From assembly GCA_014549065.1 (NCBI GenBank), contig JACDOX010000021.1, positions 2,721,527 to 2,785,526 of the forward strand: DNA of 64,000 nucleotides, written 5' to 3'. Positions 1 through 12,100 of this stretch are shown here, in pieces (the first letter of the stretch is position 1; every line of letters begins with the position of its first letter). A program made the position numbers and the translations under genes. The notes under the pieces are model-generated. The model saw nothing but the letters and a program-made list of their open reading frames with translations. It did no database searches and was not told the origin of the DNA. This DNA is from Cardinalis cardinalis (taxonomy: Eukaryota; Chordata; Aves; Passeriformes; Cardinalidae).

Positions 1-36
1 CCGCCCCCCGCGGCCGCGCCCCCGCTGCCCCCGGAG

Positions 37-120
37 ATGCGCGGCCGTTGCGCCCGTGCGGCAGCGGCGCGGACGGAGCCATGGACGGAGCGGCGGAGCC
101 CGAGGCGCACACGCTGGTGA
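37..120 (+). promoter_or_regulatory. Upstream ORF overlapping the SLC2A9 start codon
   Basis: An ATG at 37-39 opens a 27-codon frame ending with TGA at 118-120. It is in a different frame from the SLC2A9 ATG at 81 and overlaps the main coding sequence by 40 bases. The upstream ATG has G at -3 but C at +4, an intermediate context; the main ATG has G at -3 and G at +4, a stronger one. If transcripts start before position 37, ribosomes translating this frame would pass the true start, so it would lower SLC2A9 translation, with leaky scanning allowing some. The transcription start is unknown, so function is inference. The peptide is arginine- and alanine-rich, as expected of GC-rich DNA. Confidence 0.45.
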
Positions 121-149
121 AGCGGGGAGCGGGGGGCGGCGGCCGGGGC
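81..149 (+). CDS. SLC2A9: SLC2A9 coding exon 1 (N-terminal cytoplasmic tail)
   Basis: Encodes residues 1-23, an acidic start (MDGAAEPEAHTL) followed by a basic, glycine-rich end (VKRGAGGGGRG). The ATG lies in a good initiation context (GCC before, G after). The exon closes at a GTAAGT donor at 150-155, phase 0, and joins exon 2 in frame. Mammalian GLUT9 has alternative first exons giving different cytoplasmic tails that steer apical or basolateral sorting; this tail does not look like either mammalian version. The segment is low complexity and is assigned only because it sits in a CpG island, has a good donor and joins in phase. An alternative upstream or downstream first exon could exist. 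Reading through the donor meets a stop at 177-179. Confidence 0.75.
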
Positions 150-3100
150 GTAAGTAGTGTGCGGGGACGCTTTCCGTAGTGCGGGGCCGCTTTCCGTGGT
201 GCGGGAATGCCCGCAGCCCTTACCGCGGAGCGGGAGCGAGCCCGGCGGTGCGGGCGGGGAAGCTCGGCCTGCGATGCCCACGCCTCGGGGAGGATTAACG
301 GGAGAGGGAGTGATTGCCATCCTCTCAGGAGTAGTNGGCAGGCTGGTGCACGGAGGCTGCGGGAGCCGGAGTAGCAGCCCGTGGCTTCCCCGAGAGCCGG
401 GCAGAGCTCGGGCTGCATGGCACAGCCCTTCCCCGCTCGGAGGTTGGTGCCGGTGCCGGGGAGGGAGGCCGGTGGCGGGCAGAGCTGAAAGCACCGCAGC
501 CGCCGAGCCGGGGGATGCGCGGGGTCAGCGCGGGGCCGGNGTGTGCCGGGCCGGGGGCGCCGGCCGGCGAGGGCTGGGCAAGGCGAGGGCGCTGCTGCCG
601 CTGCCCCGCTGCTCCCCAGGACCGTCCTATTGGCAAGCTCTCAGGGCGAGGGCAGAGCCGGGAGAGAGGGACGGAGGTTTCCATTCATCGCCCGCAGCCC
701 CGAGGGCAGCGCTGCCGGAGGGCGCCGGGACCGCGGGCACCTGCCGGGAGCGCCTGGCCGCGCCGGACCCGGGGCTCCCCAGTAGGGTGCTCCAGCTTTC
801 CTGTGTCAATTAGAAATATCTGTTTAAAAATATCAAACTTCCGTAGGCATGCGTGCAATGTTTGCCGCTAACGATTTGGCTTAATTTTAGTCTGAGGAGG
901 GAGCTGTGACTAACCAAAGTACAACACTCTAAACTGTGTTTTTAAAAATGAAGTGCAAACTGTCATGCAGTAAATGAAAAAAAAAAAAAAGACAAATTGA
1001 GACTCATGGTAGCCAGCACAAATATTTCACTGCATACTGAACAAGGAGTTGAGAAAAGCGTCTGTAGACCACAGTGCCCTGGGATCTGTGATTAGACCAA
1101 AAATGTGGGCTGTCACAAGTAAGCAGCCCTCGGGTGTCTGTGAGCCGATCTGCAGCTTTCCTGACTGAACTCTCATTGCTGTGGTGATGGTGACACGCTC
1201 CTGCCCCTGGGCTGACAGCAGCGACACGTGAGCACGCACATGGCAGTGAAGCCAAGATCACCTGTGAAGGAGGCGTGGCTGCTTCCTGGCCATTGAAAAG
1301 ACACTGGGGGTTGTGTTTATCTTTTACTAATGTTGCCACAGGGTAAATTTTTTTGAGCAACAGTTTGATTTTTGCGTGTTTTTTGCATTCTTGCTTCATT
1401 GTGCTTTTGTCTTTATCTGGTGTTGCTGAAACCTGAGCAAATATTTAAAATAGTGAATGAGGAGACAGGCCATGGAGAAGTTGATGTTCCAAGTTCCAAA
1501 ATCTCTGAATTGAGTGAGCCTGAAGTTTTCTGCAGCTGCCTNTATACTTAAAAACTCCATAGTATTGAATAAGTTTCTAAACCCAGCTATCACAGTGAGA
1601 GATTTTCTAAGCACTTCTGTGATTTGCCCTGCAGTATCTTCCACTTAGCCTCACATGCATATAATTTGCCTGTACTGAAATTTTTGTGTATTCATTGATG
1701 TTTTTGATAACCATTAGGCTNTATGTTCCAAATAATTTTGATTGCAGGATTTTTCTGATGTGTCTAATGTTGTTCAAGTAGAGCCCTTTAGAAATATTGC
1801 GTCAACATTACTGCATAACACTTGGGAACTCAGACTTACTGTTTGTGAACCCTTTGGGAGCAGCCTGGTAGACCACCAGAAATATTTTCCCCAGCATCCT
1901 TCATTCAGAGTAGTAGCAATTTCTTCTAAGTGCAGGAATGTTTGTGCATAGCAGAGAAATAATAAGCACCCAATATGAGGTGTTATCATCAGAAGTTAAA
2001 TAAAGCCTTATGTCAAGTTTCTGCATTTTGTTAACAAAGTAATGGTGCAAACTCTGTGTGTGTGTGTGGCAGGCTCATTTTAAGAAGCTGGCTAATAACA
2101 ATAAATTGTGTTTGGCTTATGTAATGATCTCANTGGGATATATTTTGTACACAAGGCTTTTCGCCCCCTGCACACTTCCTCCCGACCTGACCAAAAGCAG
2201 GCTGGTTAATGAACTGTGTAATCTCTTAAAAGGTTCCCACGCCATGTGGAAGAAGTTAAAAACACTCAGCCGTCCTGCAGGGTGCATTTGGAGCACTCAG
2301 AGCTGGCAGCTCCGAGCGTGGCAGACCCCACCTGTGCTGGGCTGTACACTCTGCTCCCCACCCTGGCACCCGGGTGTCTCATCCCCTCTCCACAGGTGAC
2401 AGAGCCTGTGACAACAGTGTGGCACAGGAGCTCTGGCACATGCCCATGGCCACGGCGTGTTCACCTGTCCTGCTGTGCCCACAGGGCTGGTGGAGCTCGT
2501 TCCAGTCCACTGTCACTGCAGCTCTGCCGTATGCCAGCTACACAAACCTCCTTCCTGCTCAGGACCTGCATTTCCCAAAGTGAACACACAACTTTGTGCA
2601 GCTGACAGAACGTATTCACTCGTTAACCTGTTGTGGTGTGGTCAATGATAGAATGAAGCTGAGTTCCTTAGGCCTGCTTAAGCAGGTCTTCCCCCTTTTG
2701 AAAGGATTGAGGNTTCAGTGAGTGAGGAGGCTGGGCATAAACAGCAGTGAACTGTGCCTGAAATTCTATATTCTTATCATAGCTGGTTTTTAAAATTGAA
2801 AACACATTAAAAATCCATCCATTTTAGCACATTCAGAGCTGTCTTTCATTATCTACACAATGATATTTGCAATTGACCAGCCATCCAAACACTACCTTCA
2901 GTGTCTCTTGGGANTGGCTGGGAATGGTCTTTTTGCCATATTCTGTGACCCAACAGGAGAAGTGAATGGCAGAAAGTAATACTGGGGAAGTTGGAAAGGA
3001 ATGCAAATACAAAAACTCTCAAATCAAAGCAGTTCTACCTTTTATTCAACAGCTGATGTGGAAGCAGAAAGTGCAGATTTGGGCTAAAAAGAGTGTGAGC

Positions 3101-6100
3101 AGGAGGAGGGGAGGAGCCCTGAGGAGGGAGAAGTACAGGTGTGCCACTGGGAAAANGGCGCTGGAGAGTGTGTGTGGCAACAAGTTACTGTTGGAAACTT
3201 GCATTCAGATTACAAAACCTGGTTTGTAGGCATCATTTTGATGTTTTTGGTCACAATTTCATTAATCCTTTTGGGGGGGGGGGAGGGATGCAAGCCATCT
3301 CATGAGTTTTCAGCCAAGTCAGACTTACCCACAGACCTGTTGTATCACATATATGCTATACCTAAATTCACTGTGTTAGTGATATACTGTCAACAGTTTC
3401 CTTTGCTGAGATTGTGCTTCCCCAGCATTCTACTTTTTGGTGTGNGAGCTGCTAGAACACTTGCAGCAGAACTCTGTGAGGTTGAAAGAANTTCAAATGT
3501 CCACTTATGCCTCCATAGATGTTAAGTGACATGCTGTCACTTCAAATGTAACGTTTCTCAGAATGAGCAGGGGGAAGTGTTTCAGGCTATCNTTCTGCAG
3601 CAAGGACATCTGCCTGCAGGAGCTATGCAAGATAGCTAAAGGGTGTTTAAAACCNGAGGTATGTTAATTTTGAGTGTATTGGCAATGGCTGCATCTTTTC
3701 TTTGTTTTGCAGAATTGGTCTGGGAGTCTAATCGTAGCCTCCTTAACTGGTGCTTTTGGGTCGTCTTTTCTTTACGGTTACAATCTGTCGGTGGTGAANG
3801 CTCCCGCAGGGGTAAGTGTCTGACTAAAGTGGAATTTAATATCAGTAGAGGGCAGCCTTGTCCAACTATTCTCCCCTCAGCATCCTGTCTTTATAGTCCT
3901 CCTGATTACACAGTAGAAGGGGATTAAATCTCATATAATAACGTTGTTTGCCCAAAACCTTCTTTCTGCTTCCCGTGAGGTTTTCACATAAATTTAGCAA
4001 GTGTCAGAGAGCTAAATGCTGCTGTTGGGGTGAATGGGTGCACATGGTTTGCTTCTCACTCTCCCAGGTCCAGGCTAATCATGACTCTTCTTGCACACTT
4101 TTATGTGATAAAGTATTTGTAATATCTGACTGGTGAGTATTCGGTGGCTGCATGCACATGTTCAGCAACTTCTGTTCACGTCATCCAACTCAAGAGGGTT
4201 GCACAACATTTCATTCCCACAGTGCTGATATTGTAAATAATGCCTCTGGTTTCCTCTTAAATAATGGGCCCCCTCTTCTGTTTTCTGTTGCGATGTCTTG
4301 TTTGGTTCCAAATTCTAAACTTCTTCATCTATTGGCTGCAACATGTGGGATAGATTTGATGAATAGGGCACTGTGAAATCAGTATACAAAATTTGTGGGG
4401 ATTTCATTTAAGTATCAGGTATTACAAATGGAAATCTGAACATTTTGTTTTNACACTGGCTGTCTAGAGACCCCCAATTCAGTCAAGCACAGCAGGAGGC
4501 AATTCAGGGATGTTGCAAGCAACACTATTTTGAAAAGTAGCTAGTAAATATTGGAGATAAACTCTGCCCAATATTTAGTTCCTTTCCAAAATAGTTCATT
4601 TCCAAAGCTAAGCTCCTTCTTTTATGAAAACCTCCTATTAGAATATGTTGCTAGATTTATACCTAAGCAGGTTTTTCATGTTAAAGCTNGATGCAATATT
4701 TATGCAAATAACAAAAGAAGCATTTTTCAAAATTTATGTTCTATATGTGGATTTTATTTGGTAAACTGTTGACCCAAAGGAGCAGGAAGAGACTCAGCCT
4801 ATAGAAATCTTTAATTGCTTGCTTACTAACTTCTGGGAGTTTTCTTCAAATTCCTTTTATATGCTAGTTATTCAAGGCTGGATAAACTGGATGTTAGCAT
4901 GGCATGTCCAGTCATCACTTTACCTTGCATTCATCAGAGGATAAAAACAGCTTAGGAAAAATCAGCAAGAAGCTGTAATTCTGTGAGCAATTGTATTGAC
5001 TGTCCTGATGGAAAAAATCCTTCCTGCACTGCCTTGAGGCTGTCAACAGAGCAGTGAGAATGAACCAATTTCTGAACTTCTAAGCACCATTTCAAAAATG
5101 GACTGNCCTGGTAGTCAGAGCTTTCTGTCACTTCCTGCAGGAGTAAGGGGAAGAAAGGATGATGGGATGTGCTCCTTGGCAGCACTCAGAAAGTTCTCTT
5201 TGAATCATGCAATAGATTACAGTGGTGTGGGTGGGGAGGTTGGAGATGTAACCCTGTGCAAAATGCTAAATTCCAGGTTTTGTGCTTAGTAACACTCCCA
5301 GGACTGTCTGGTTTTGTTTGAAATCTTTAGTGTGGCTCTTGTGCTGAAACTGGGCACTATGCTGATGGCTTTGGTCAGACCATTACAGGTATGCATGAAG
5401 TCTCCCTTGGTGTTCAGTGTTTGATTGAGAACTTCATAACTCTCTTATTCATGTTAAGCCATACATTAGCTAGGGCTAAGGAGGAGTCCTACTGACAAGG
5501 AAGCTGNGTAGTTCAAGAAGAAAATACCACTCTGTCCTCTGGCCCTCTCTCCAGCTCCAGGATGAATGTGTGTCATCCATCTGCCTACAAGAGGCCACTT
5601 TCCTGTCCCTGTCCCTGGAGCTGCAGTGACCAGGTTGAAGGCAGGAGCAAAGGCTGAGGTCATAGCCACGGTGGGCAGCAGTGAGCCACATCAAAGCTGT
5701 GCTTCTTGCAGCACAGCAAAAGGAACCTTTGCCCCATCTGTTTTCTCCTGTATGTGACTCAATCAGACTGCTGCAAGGTGACCCTTGGGGAATTCTGATG
5801 GGAGATGATTGAGAAACGCCAAAGCTGAGCGTCTTGTAGCTGTACAAAAACCAGCCTTGTAAGAGGTTATACTGGGAGTTCAGCAATTCCTACAAGTTGT
5901 GAGCTGTGTTTCTTTTATAAACTTGGTAGGAAGAATAATTTCTTGTGGTGACATGCAGCTCACAGCTGACATTGTCAGATTGTCCTTCTCTCTGTAGGAT
6001 GCTGGGTGTCTTCTGCCCCTGCTTACCTCAGTATAATTCCTCTTGGTGCTGAAGTCCTCCAGCCTTAGAGGAGGACTGTATAATCCTTTGAGAAGTAGTG

Positions 6101-9100
6101 AAAAAAGGCTTGATGAGGACAGTTGACTAAAACACAGAATGTTTCCAGAATCCTTGAACTGAGCATGTCAGCAGGAACTGATGGAGTGAAGGAAGTTAAT
6201 TTAAGACTGAAGTGTTGAAGGACCATATGTAAATTCTTGTGTCCATTTTTTTTCAGTGCCACAAATTGTGTCAGCTCATCAAACCACAGGGGAATTCTCC
6301 TACAGTTCTCACTGGTGGGCTTTATTTCAGGTCATCTCATGAGGCAGAGTTAGTCTAACTTCCTGATTGTTGCAAGAGGGAAATAAGCTGCACATATTCT
6401 GTTCAGAGCTGAGATTGCTTCCCACTCAGTTCCCTGGAGTTCTGTGGGAAAGAGCATGGCCCATCACAGGTATGATTCCCTGAGAAACCCAGAATTACAA
6501 GTTTCCATGGGCTTGTTCAAAGAGTCACCAGAATTTATCAAAAACATATGGGAGCATTTGGCAACAGGAAGACAAAAGCTTTAATTGAATACAAGACGAA
6601 GCTGTCTTTTTCTGAGCTGGATTTCTACNGCTCATTTCATGGACTGATTGTGGCAATGCCTGTGAAACAATGATGTGCTTTGTGCTCTGTGAGGGAAGCA
6701 ATGTCCCTGCTACTTTCTGCCCTGCAGCCCTTGCCCCCTTCCTGCAGGAGGCTGCAGCTCTGAGTTCCTATGGCACAAACATGCAGCCTGCTGTGGCAGC
6801 TGGTTCTGTGGCTGCCACTGTGTGTGAATGACCTCTGTAACTAGGGGTAAGACAAGGAAAATATTTCTCTTTTTTAAAAAGTATATNCATTAAATTCATA
6901 TATATNAAAATTTATATATTCCTNATATTCCTCTTTTCTTTGTCATCCCAGCACTACTATCATAATGAAGTGAGGCAGTTGAGAAGATAAGATACTGATA
7001 TCAGTCAGCCACCGTTTTTGTAGGCTTTGTTTAGAGGCTAAAATTTCTGTATACAGGTTTATGCTTTTAGTGTTGTTGAGACACCTGATCAAAAACCCCA
7101 AGGGAGATTTTACACAGAATTTAATGGATTCAAATCCAGTGGATTTGTTCTATCAAGTTTGTTTTGTTTCATGTGCATCTTCTGAAAACTTCTGTGTTTT
7201 ATTAGCTTCCTATTTATTGGCAATGGGAGTCCAGAGAGAGGTGCTAGTACATGTCAGAAAATCCATCTATTACTAGTGAATGTTTTAGNTTGTACTTTAT
7301 TTTCTTGAATATTTGCAGTTATTTGATGTCTCCTTGTAAATAACTAAGCTATGCTGAGAAAATGAGTCATAACACAAGGGGAGTGTAATTTACATACTAT
7401 TTTTAGCCATTATCATTAACAAGAAATGCTAATAGTTTCTAAAAGTGTTTTCCCTCAGTAATCATTACTATCAGAAATTAATTTCAAATAGACAAGAAGA
7501 TGTCTAAATCTAAATATAAATGGAGTATTGGTGTTAAAGAACTGAGATGTTACTACTTGATTTAATGGCAGATTCATTTGGAATCTTACTCTGAGACTTC
7601 TAAATGGTTCAAGCACCAAAATTACTTCTCTTTTTTTTAATTTTTAAAATTATTTTTAAATGTTTTTTTCCCTGTCTGGAAACATTCAAGATGGGATGGG
7701 AGAAATAACCCTATTCTCCTTTTAATTCAGGGCACAAAAAGTTTAATAGAAATTTGNTAGATGGAAACAAGAAATTGCATANTCCACCTTCACCTTTCTT
7801 AGGTATTTTGTAGATGGAGAGGTGATGATTTTATTTTGCTAAAAGCCCTCAAATAGAATATTTCATGTGTCCAGGGCCAGACTTTAGGCAAAGTTTGAAA
7901 TTCCTAGCTTGAACNGGGAAAATGTAGTGGCTAATTATGCTGAGAAGAAACTGGGAAGGAGAAATAAGGGTACGAGATTAAACTTTTGATACTGTAGAGC
8001 TTGAGAGCTTTTCCCAAGCGTGCTGTGCCCTTCTGCTTTAGTGACTGCAGCTTCCTGGTGCTGTATCCTCACCAGAGCATCAGGCACCACAGTGGCATTT
8101 CCTTGGTTTTGAAACAGGAGCAGCACAAAAACAAGGAAGTCTGACTGAAGAGAAAGTAAATAGGAGATGTCTCTGTAGTCAAGCAGAGACTGTGTTAAAA
8201 CTCTGTCCTGGAGCTATAACATCTTTACCTTTTAAAAAGATGAAGAACTTCATCTAATTAAACATCAGGGAAGGGCAGTTGTTAGAAGGCATCCTTAAAA
8301 ACCCTGTAGTTGTGCTCATGTGAGGCAAGCAGAGGAAGAGTGTAAACTTTGGCAAGTTAAAGGCTACAGGGTGATCTCGTCCTGGACATTCTTCTCTGCC
8401 TGTGGAGTTTTTTCCCCNTCTGGTTTGGTACTGCCTTGTAGTTATATGTATATATGCTTGGACTATCCAGTTAGTTTTATTGCAGTTTTATCTATAAATG
8501 AAGCCCCATTTTTCAGAGGAGAGACACAGAAGAGTAAGAGTGATTCCTGCAAGAAAGCTACTGTGGTTTTCTGGGTTTTTAATTCTGTTTCTCTCAGTTG
8601 TATTCCTCAAGTGTGATATATTTTTTTGCACATATTTTTATTATTTATTTCTTTCAGTATATCAAGAAGTTCTACAATGAAACTTGGGAGAGGAGGTATG
8701 GCTTCTCAGTGGATGAAGGCACGCTGACACTNCTCTGGTCCATAACCGTTTCCATTTTTGCCATCGGCGGCCTTGTGGGTGCCATTATTGTTACCCCAAT
8801 TGTGAAGTTCTTTGGAAGGTAAGTGTTTTGGAAAACATGCATTTTCTAAAGTAGTTTCTCACTTAGTCTCTCTAGAAGGTTTTACTTTTATTACAAAAAA
8901 AAACCAAAACAAAATAAAACTTTAAATTCCAAAAACTTACTGTGCATCATTTGAGTCACAGAAGCCATTTGCTCTGAACGGGCAGTGGGTTGAGATCTCA
9001 AGGAGTGTGACTTGTCAAATGTGCCAAAGGAAAATACATAAAATAGAAATTATTTCCTTTGTGACTGGCAGAATCTTGTTTCATGAGTTTACTGAGTATC

Positions 9101-12100
9101 TTACTCTAAACAAACGAAGCTATCATCACATCTCATTTGCTTCTTAACAGCATTTGCTGTCATATGGTAATAAAAATTNACTCTTTTTTCAATCCTTGTG
9201 TCGACTCAAAATACAGTTTGGAGAACTGGAAACTGGACTAGGATGAAGTTCCTGCATGATTTTCCCAAGAAGGGGGTGTTCCATTCATTCTGTACAATGC
9301 AATATTTGACCAAGGCTTGACCAAGTCGTATTCCTGAGAATATGACTATTTTAGGAGTGTTTGTGTTGGTGTGTGTTTGCATTTTTGCTGCAGGTACTAA
9401 CTAGGTATTTCTGTCAGATTTTTGCNTCATAGAGTCTTTCAAGTAGAATTTGAAAGGTCATTTCATTTATACTTTATCTATATTTAGAAGGGCATCAGAA
9501 AAAAACCTCACCATTGTAGCATTCATCATAACTACTCATTTGGATTTTTCTTAATTGTAAATTCAGTATTATTTGATATCTTTTAGTCAGTTAAATCACA
9601 NGAGAACATCATCATTGAGGCTTAAATAGAAGTGTAAACCTCCAGTGTTCTTACTTTCNTGTTTCACATCTTTTCTATTTTTCATATTCATTTTTCATCT
9701 CAAAGAGCATTTTTTCAGGTTCTTCCATATCATGCTTACAGCCAGTCAGTATTCTTAGCTGTTTCCCATTCTTCATGAATTTATTTTGTCACTTCAGCAC
9801 TTGATTTTCAATTTTTAAATATTTTCCATAGTTGCATTATTTATTTTTTCAGGTTTTCAATTTCTTCTGCCAAATCATGCATTTGGCTTTTACATNCTTG
9901 TTAGAAATATGAAACTGTGCCTGACTCAGACTGATTAATTCTCAGAAAATAGTTGAGTCTTTATTAAAACAAAGAGAAGTAAAAATGGGTTCACAGAAGG
10001 CTAGAATCTTCAGTGAAGAGCAGAACAGCTTTGTGTGCAGGTTTGTTAAAATTGTTAAATTGTTAAAATAGTTAAAATGGTGGCTGATCTCTGTTGATTT
10101 CCACTGGAGCTGGTCAGGTTTCCAGGGCAGACCTTTACACTTGCAGACTCTGCCCCTGTTTATTACGTTTATCTCCATGAAGCCATGAAAACAGCTCTGC
10201 TACAGATACAGAGTGCTGGAGCAGAGATGGGAAGGGGCTGTGTGAATAAAGGCTGCTCACCAAAGNGTGGTTCTTGAGTTTGCTGCTCACACTGCAGAGT
10301 GTTTGTCTGGCCTAGGAACCCAGACTGACACGTCATTATGGTAATTGAGGAGCACACAGTGAAATGTTGACAGAACAATAAAATACTTTGCTGTTAAATT
10401 GCTCAAGTGTAGGTTGGAGGGTTGTATCTATGATGAAGCNGAGCTCCATTTACACTGACACAGAATAATGAGCTAAGGGGGATTAAAAGCACTAGTCAGA
10501 AATAATGTATGACTTTAAAAGAACACTTTTGAATCATATTGCTATAAGGTTAAAAACATGAATTCCAAATTACTGGATTCCTAGGCCCTATTTACTTCAA
10601 GAGACATGTAAAGCAATTTTTTGAAAGGGAACCTTCATCCACATAAACATAATTCCCAAGTTCAGATGTGGCTTTAACTCTTTGTAACTTAAATTCTCCT
10701 CTTCTAACGAAGAGGGTGTGCTGTTTATCCTGATCCCTCAGGCCAATATGCTCAAGGGATTGTTTAGGTCACTTCTAGGGTCTCCCTAGAAAGAGGGAGA
10801 GGCTGAGCATCGCACCAGGCTCCTCTCCTTGCTCTTGGCACCACAGCCAGCGGTCACACTCAGTGCCTTTGGTGGGAGAAAGGGCAGTGCAAGGGCTCAG
10901 GGTCAGTGTGCAGAAACTCCTCTGTGCCATTCCTTGCTCCTCACTGCCCTGAGCTCCAGAGTGGGTCCCCATGGACCACAGTCCCTCTGGGGATGTCCCT
11001 GCTCATGCCTGGATGGCCCTCTCCTCCTTGTTACAGCCTCTCTCCATCTCCCCACAGAAGCCACCCCTGCAGCCCCAACGCTTCCAGAACCTTGCCACAG
11101 ACACTGCTTGCCATAGCAACACCCTAGATGCAGTGTTCTCCTGTTTTCATTTCCTTTTCATTCTGCCAGAGTCTTTGTTTTTATNGTGCTTAGTTAGGCT
11201 GTGCTTTTCTCTTCTCAGCTGCATAGGATAAGGGTTTGCTGGACAACTTTTTCTCAAAAATATGTATTTTTTAGTTTTTATTTAAATTAAAAGCAAAAAA
11301 AGCAGTATCTTCAGATGAATAAGATAAGACTTTTTTGACCCAAATGAACATTTTCTTTCCAGTTTTGTCATTATTTGTATCCCTTCAGCCATCTCAGAGT
11401 GTATATCCATCTGAAAAATCTGTTCTAAACAGTTATGATGGTTATGCTGTATANACTTTAAATGAATTGTATCTAATTTTTCTATCTTCAAGCCATGTTA
11501 TTCATTCAGTGTTCAAAACTCACTAGAAAGCAGGAAATGTGATTAAAAATACAAGTGTTAAAAATATTTCCTTTCAAAAACATATGCATCTGTTGTGAGA
11601 AGTTGGGTGACTTTTTCAATGGGTGTGAAATTTGATACTTGCATATTGATACTTACATATTGAAAAAAATTAGATCTGGTGGGACAGTTGTCATCTGCTC
11701 TAGAAAGGAAAGGGATAGACAGCCTTCCTGGTCACTCCTCTTCTTTTTAATTAATTCCTCAAACTTGAGCAGAAAGTTCGGAGAGATGAAAACTAAAAGG
11801 ANTTAGGGTGTTGGCAAATTAAAAGTTTAGATGTTTTGAAAATTTTAAAATACATTTTTGTGATTTGGTGATAAGCTTTTTAACAAAGTAATAATTTGCC
11901 ATAAAGAGTATTTCTTTTATTTGAAAAATAAAACCCTNATATTTTATTTCACTCTTATAGAATGAAATAATTTTAAACTGGGGAACAAATATATATACCT
12001 GTATTTTTATTAATTCCAATAATTTTTAGAAAAGCATTGATTTTTATTACTTGAATGAGCCCAAACATTTTTCCTAACTCTACAAGTAGGAAGTAATTTT

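Larger units (their letters stand above)
1..800. promoter_or_regulatory. SLC2A9: CpG island at the SLC2A9 5' end
   Basis: The first 800 bases are strongly GC- and CpG-rich, then composition drops to the AT-rich intronic average at about 800-820. The island covers the visible 5' leader (1-80), coding exon 1 and the first part of intron 1. No TATA box is visible in the 80 bases before the ATG, but most of the promoter would lie upstream of the window, so the transcription start cannot be placed. A CpG-island promoter is the inferred role. Several long open frames on both strands here are expected from GC-rich sequence and are not called as genes. Confidence 0.75.

Noticed and set aside
157..813. 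A 218-codon + strand frame and several overlapping frames on both strands
   Set aside because: They lie in the CpG island, where stop codons are rare; composition is Gly/Ala/Arg/Pro-rich, frames overlap on both strands, and the region is the start of intron 1.
3643..3927. Frame with an ATG and hydrophobic start crossing exon 2
   Set aside because: It is out of phase with exon 2; the correct frame is closed upstream by a stop at 3671 and is entered by splicing.
9930..10380. Possible solo LTR or old interspersed repeat
   Set aside because: No terminal TG..CA pair, target-site duplication or known motif could be established by eye.
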